Part shown: piece by piece, positions 60,339-64,000 of the stretch
Numbering within the stretch: the stretch's first letter is position 1
How the letters are laid out: each line of letters starts with the position of its first letter
Assembly (NCBI RefSeq): GCF_023159225.1
Contig: NC_063176.1
Span: forward strand, 8,196,963-8,260,962
DNA: 64,000 bases
DNA from: Perognathus longimembris pacificus
Taxonomy: Eukaryota; Chordata; Mammalia; Rodentia; Heteromyidae
Direction: 5' to 3'
Made by a program: the position numbers and the translations under genes
The notes under the pieces: generated by a model
Told to the model about the DNA's origin: nothing
The model's input: the letters and a program-made list of their open reading frames with translations, nothing else
Database searches by the model: none

Positions 60339-61121
60339 ATGGCAAAGGACATAGCTCGCAAGATAAACAGAAAGCCCACAGACTGGGAGAAGATCTTTAC
60401 TGGCCATTCAATGGACAAAGGCCTCATATCTAAAATATATGCAGAACTAAAAAAATTACCTTCCTCCAGAACAAAACCACAAAGAACCAATATCCCCCTC
60501 ATCAACTGGGCTAAAGACTTACAAAGAGACTTCTCTGATGAGGAAATGAGAATGGCCGAGAGACATATGAAAAAGTGCTCTACATCACTGGCCATAAAAG
60601 AAATGCAAGTCAAAACAACATTGAGATTCCATCTCACCCCAGTAAGAATGTCATATATCAAGAAAACTAACAATAACAGTTGTTGGAGGGGATGTGGCCA
60701 AAAGGGAACCCTACTTCATTGTTGGTGGGAATGTAAACTGGTTCAGCCACTCTGGCAAGCAGTCTGGAGATTCCTCAGAAGAATAAATGTAGAACTCCCC
60801 TATGACCCAGCAGCCCCACTTTTGGGTATCTATCCAAAAGAACACAAACAAAATCACAGTAATGCCACCAGCACAACAATGTTCATCGCAGCACAATTTG
60901 TCATAGCTAGAATCTGGAACCAACCCAGATGCCCCTCAGTAGACGAATGGATAAGGAAAATGTGGTACATATACACAATGGAATTTTATGCTTCTATCAG
61001 AAAGAATGACATTGCCCCATTTGTAAGGAAATGGAAGGACTTGGAAAAAATTATACTAATTGAAGTGAGCCAGACCCAAAGAAGCATGGACTCTATGGTC
61101 TCCCTTATTGGGAATAATTAG
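60339..61121 (+). pseudogene. L1 ORF2 C-terminal Cys-rich domain (intact segment)
   Basis: A 260-codon uninterrupted frame to the normal ORF2 stop (TAG 61119-61121, ending SLIGNN). It contains the complete motif C-x3-C-x7-H-x4-C in [18 protein letters not shown] (about 60682-60735) and 'LLGIYPKE', '[16 protein letters not shown]' and '[17 protein letters not shown]'. The domain binds RNA and is needed for efficient retrotransposition in other mammals. Upstream breaks mean it is not attached to a working RT. The ATG at its start is an internal Met, not a true initiator. Confidence 0.92.
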
Positions 61122-61646
61122 TACAGGTGTAGGCTAGTCATAGCAGAGCACCACAAGGCCCAATAGCTATACCCTTATGAACACATAAGATGATGCTAAG
61201 TGAAATGAACTCCATGTTGTGGAAACGATTGTTATATCACAGTTGTAACTACTTTGAATGTCCCATCTGTATCTGTAGCTTCTATTATTGATGATGTTCT
61301 TGTATCACCTTCCTGTGGTTGTACCTACACTATCTCTGTAATCTTATCTGAGTATATTGGAAACCGTGTATACTGGTCTTAGAAGTAGTAGGAAATTGAA
61401 AGGGAATACCAAAATTGAGAGACACAGGGTAAAAGAAAGACAAACAACTTCAAAAGCAATACTTGCAAACTGTTTGGTGTAAGTGAACTGAACACCTCCG
61501 GGGGGGGGGGGCGGAAGAGAAAGGGGGAGGGGGGAGGGGGGTATGAGAGACAAGGTAACAAACAGTACAAGAAATGTATCCAATGCCTAACGTATAAAAC
61601 TGTAACCTCTCTGTACATCAGTTTGATAATAAAATTTTGAAAAAAT
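61122..61646 (+). other. L1 3' UTR with G-rich tract
   Basis: Begins after the ORF2 stop and ends 'gtttgataataaaattttga' and an A-rich tail. At 61499-61541 there is a G-rich block containing runs of 12, 5, 6 and 6 or more Gs. The same position is G-rich in every L1 3' end of the window (8876-8935, 10376-10430, 25979-26025, 51048-51105, and C-rich in antisense copies). Such polypurine tracts are typical of mammalian L1 3' UTRs and may form G-quadruplexes. Confidence 0.9.
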
Positions 61647-61661
61647 AAATAATATTCTACA

Positions 61662-62232
61662 ACTAAAGTATACTGGGAGATGACTAAAATTTATTGAAAC
61701 TTTATCTTTTTGTATTAATTATTCAATTACTATTATATTGGCTGTTGATAGTTGATAATAAGAACAACTTTATTAAAACAACCACCCTTACATTTAGAAA
61801 TATATAATGGTAGATCACCAGCTCCTTTTAGTAAGGCAATCTACATGAAAAATATTATAAAAAATTTAAATGCTAATTGTTGTGTGCAGTATGCACATAT
61901 GCGGAAGAAACACAAACCAGGGAAATATTTATTTATTATGTCACTAATTGCTTCATAAAGGACTGTTAAAATTAGCTATTAATAGAAAGATTACCGAACA
62001 GTTACTTTACAGCAACCAACTGAATAAAAATATGTGTTTATGTGTGTGCATTTACTAACTAAAGGCCTGCAGAGAACTAAACCTTAAGAAATAGTGATTA
62101 AAAGTAAGCAAATAATCAATTTATATTTCTGTTTTATACTGCGGACCATGTCTTACCTCCTACCAAATGGGTTGCTAGATGTGGTTTTAACTGTTTTTAA
62201 TTTTTTTAATTTATGTAACTTTTGGATTTGTC
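61662..62232. other. Intergenic, no gene seen
   Basis: AT-rich DNA between the full-length L1 and the next SINE. Confidence 0.6.
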
Positions 62233-62475
62233 CTTTTTTTTTTTTTTCAGTTGTGGGGCTTGAACTCAGTGTGTATACACTGTTCCTAAGCTCTTTGACG
62301 CAAGGCTTGCACTCGACCACGTTGAGACAAAGTTCTACTTCTGAGTTTCTGGTGGCTAATTGGAGATAAAAGCATCACACCTTTTCATGCCCATGCTGGC
62401 TTTGAACTGTTGTGATCCTTAGATCTCACTTTCCTGAGTAGCTAAGATTATAGGCAGAAGCCACCAGTGCCCGGG
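62233..62475 (-). mobile_element. B1-like/Geo composite SINE
   Basis: A T15 run (62233-62247; the A-tail) is followed by the Geo half in reverse ('cagttgtggggcttgaactc', 'gcaaggcttgcactcgacca'). The B1-like half in reverse comes next: 'catgctggctttgaactgtt', 'cctgagtagctaagattata', 'agccaccagtgcccggg'. A middle segment 'ggtggctaattggagataaaag' is shared with the 0.15 kb copy. This is the best preserved of three copies. TSD not clear. Confidence 0.8.
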
Positions 62476-64000
62476 TGATTAACGATTTTTAAGAATTTAC
62501 AACCTAGTTTTGAATTTATTGATAGATTAAAATTAACCATAATTGACGGGCCCTGGTGGCTTCTGCCTGTGGTAGAGCCCTAGCTTACTTTTCCTCTCAG
62601 GTCTTCTGAGAGTTGACTGATCAGTCCTCTCCGTCTACTCCTTTCATTTGCTGCTTTGGTTGAACCATCTGCAGATGTATGGAGGTTTGTGATTGAGAAG
62701 GCAAAAGACAAAGCTCATTAAACACTTCAGAGGACATAAGTTAATATGAGAAATATTATTTTAACTTGTTTTCCTCTGTCCTTACATACACACACACACG
62801 CATGTGGGCACGCACACACACACAGAAGCACAGCGTTCTATCAATATGGAATTTGATCTGATGATTTATGCTGATCGTCTAGATTTTTAATGCCGTTTAA
62901 TAGCAAAATATTTCTTTTCCATCTATGCTACAATGTATAAAAGGAAATGTGCAATATGTTAAATAATAATATGAATTAAATCTTAAATTATGTGTGAAAT
63001 AATTTCATAAATTAAATCTAAATGCAAGAAGATAATCAATACTATTTCCTTGCTAAAATTATGAAGTGTATCCAGTAGAAATAAGTAGTCATCTTACACA
63101 GAAAGTTTCAAAGTCAGAGCGAAAATAAAACAGATTTTGTTATAAATTAGCAAGACTATTTAAACTTTTCATGTCAGCATCAATCAGATTCAGCCTATAA
63201 AATAATGTGTATGGTACAATTTTAATGTGGCTAGTGTCTGTACACATTTTACTTATTTTATTGCTGAAACTATGAAGAATTTATTTCTCTTAATAGGCTT
63301 TTCTGTTCAGGAAACTTTGAAATATTTCAGATTATAAATCCAGCAAGTATGAAGCAAGTCAGTTATTCTCACTTGAAAATACAGTAGTTGATTGTTCTAC
63401 TTTCTCTGTTTTTTTTTTTTTTTTTTCCTTTTCTTTTGATTTCTCTGTTCATTGGGTTGGAGTAGAGAATGTTCCAGTTTAGATAATCTGTAATGAGGGC
63501 TTTATGTCAAAACCTGATTGGGTCCTGCAGTTGAAGGAAAGGAAAAAATCAGTGATAAGCTTCTAAAGTTATTACCCTTAGAAAATCAATTATCTGCTGT
63601 GAGGTAACAAGAGTGAATGGCTTTCTGGAAAGATGAGACTGCAAAGCAATGGGTGAGGATTAATGGAGCAGTTAGCAGGGTATTGATTAGGCCTCAAACT
63701 AGCAAATTTAAGTCTGGATCTTGCTAAAAAAGAATGAAAGTCAATTCGCTCAAATAATAGTTTAATAACTATTTGATGAGAAAAACTTTGTGACACTGTC
63801 ATATTATGTGTTGTAACGATATATATGCTGGTTTAAACTGACACAGAAGGTCATAGTCATGTGCACTTTCAGAGAACATAGAAGAGGGTTATTCCAATGT
63901 ACTTTTTAATTTTATTTTGCAAAGATTTTTTTCCTTTTAATATGTAATCATTAGTTCAAACATTAGCAAGTTATTACAGTTAGTGGGTTAAACAATGCAA
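62476..64000. other. Intergenic, no gene seen
   Basis: AT-rich DNA with a (CA)n tract at 62787-62825 (interrupted by CG and TGTGGG) and a T20 run at 63409-63427. 'ccctggtggcttctgcctgt' at 62552 resembles a B1 head but is too short to call. A 70-codon minus-strand frame (63590-63802) has no motif. Confidence 0.6.

Larger units (their letters stand above)
54604..61661 (+). mobile_element. Full-length but inactive L1 (~7.0 kb)
   Basis: Flanked by the 15-bp duplication aaataacattctaca (54604-54618) and aaataatattctaca (61647-61661), with one mismatch. Inside, in order, are a ~2-kb 5' UTR with a CpG/GC-rich start, ORF1 remnants, ORF2 and a 3' UTR ending in a short A-rich tail. The GC-rich start contrasts sharply with the AT-rich flanks. 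L1 retrotransposes by target-primed reverse transcription and supplies the machinery for the SINEs. This copy has many disabling changes, listed in the sub-entries, so it cannot move itself. Confidence 0.96.

Noticed and set aside
62547..62590. B1-like head ('ccctggtggcttctgcctgt')
   Set aside because: The similarity stops after about 35 bases and no tail or TSD is present.
1..64000. CRISPR arrays, operons, bacterial-type genes or endogenous retroviral provirus
   Set aside because: No regularly spaced repeats, Shine-Dalgarno-led gene runs, or gag/pol/env-like frames with paired LTRs were seen. The composition and repeats are mammalian.

Overview
This window is mammalian nuclear DNA from a rodent, almost certainly of the superfamily Geomyoidea (kangaroo rats, pocket mice, pocket gophers). 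The diagnostic evidence is eight or nine copies of a roughly 200-bp dimeric SINE. Its left half is a tRNA-Ala/ID-like monomer and its right half is the Geo monomer. This IDL-Geo family is described as restricted to Geomyoidea. I cannot name the species. The DNA is AT-rich and I find no host protein-coding gene, no exon with convincing splice structure, and no functional RNA gene. It reads as an intergenic or deep-intronic gene desert whose only structured content is retrotransposons and simple repeats.

Layout. At 0-6 kb lie a B1-like/Geo composite SINE, a (CA)n tract, a 200-bp (TTCC)n/pyrimidine tract, an ID fragment and two ancient L1 3' ends. At 6.3-10.5 kb lie an IDL-Geo SINE, a 2.2-kb L1 with a twin-primed 5' inversion carrying about 300 bp of unrelated sequence, a B1-dID-type dimer and another L1 3' fragment. 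At 12.3-15.5 kb are two IDL-Geo copies and two ID-like fragments. From 15.5 to 21.7 kb there is nothing but simple sequence. At 21.7-22.4 kb is an antisense L1 3' end with clean target-site duplications (TSDs). At 25.1-26.1 kb is a second twin-primed L1 with a SINE nested in it. From 26 to 54 kb there are scattered SINEs and short L1 ends, an ancient L1 ORF2 fragment, and an L1 end at 41.7 kb joined to an inverted copy of nearby flanking DNA. At 54.6-61.6 kb is a full-length but dead L1 of about 7.0 kb with both TSDs. At 62.2 kb is another B1-like/Geo SINE, followed by plain AT-rich DNA.

How the parts relate. All younger elements fit one mobilisation system. L1 ORF2 protein (endonuclease plus reverse transcriptase) makes target-primed insertions of L1 itself and, in trans, of the A-tailed SINEs. 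The 15-bp TSD pair, the 5' truncations, the 5' inversions and the A-tails all show this. The full-length copy has lost function. Its ORF1 lacks the RRM region and is frameshifted, its endonuclease has Asn in place of the catalytic Asp205, its RT frame has a premature stop, and the RT motif C reads FTDD.

I did not find a novel biological system. The most unusual observations are four. A ~67-bp inverted duplication sits at an L1 5' junction (41.43/41.84 kb). A ~298-bp foreign insert lies inside an inverted L1 arm (6.9-7.2 kb). The dead L1 carries an uninterrupted ORF1-C-terminus/ORF2-endonuclease reading frame. A ~245-255-bp tandem duplication lies in its 5' UTR.
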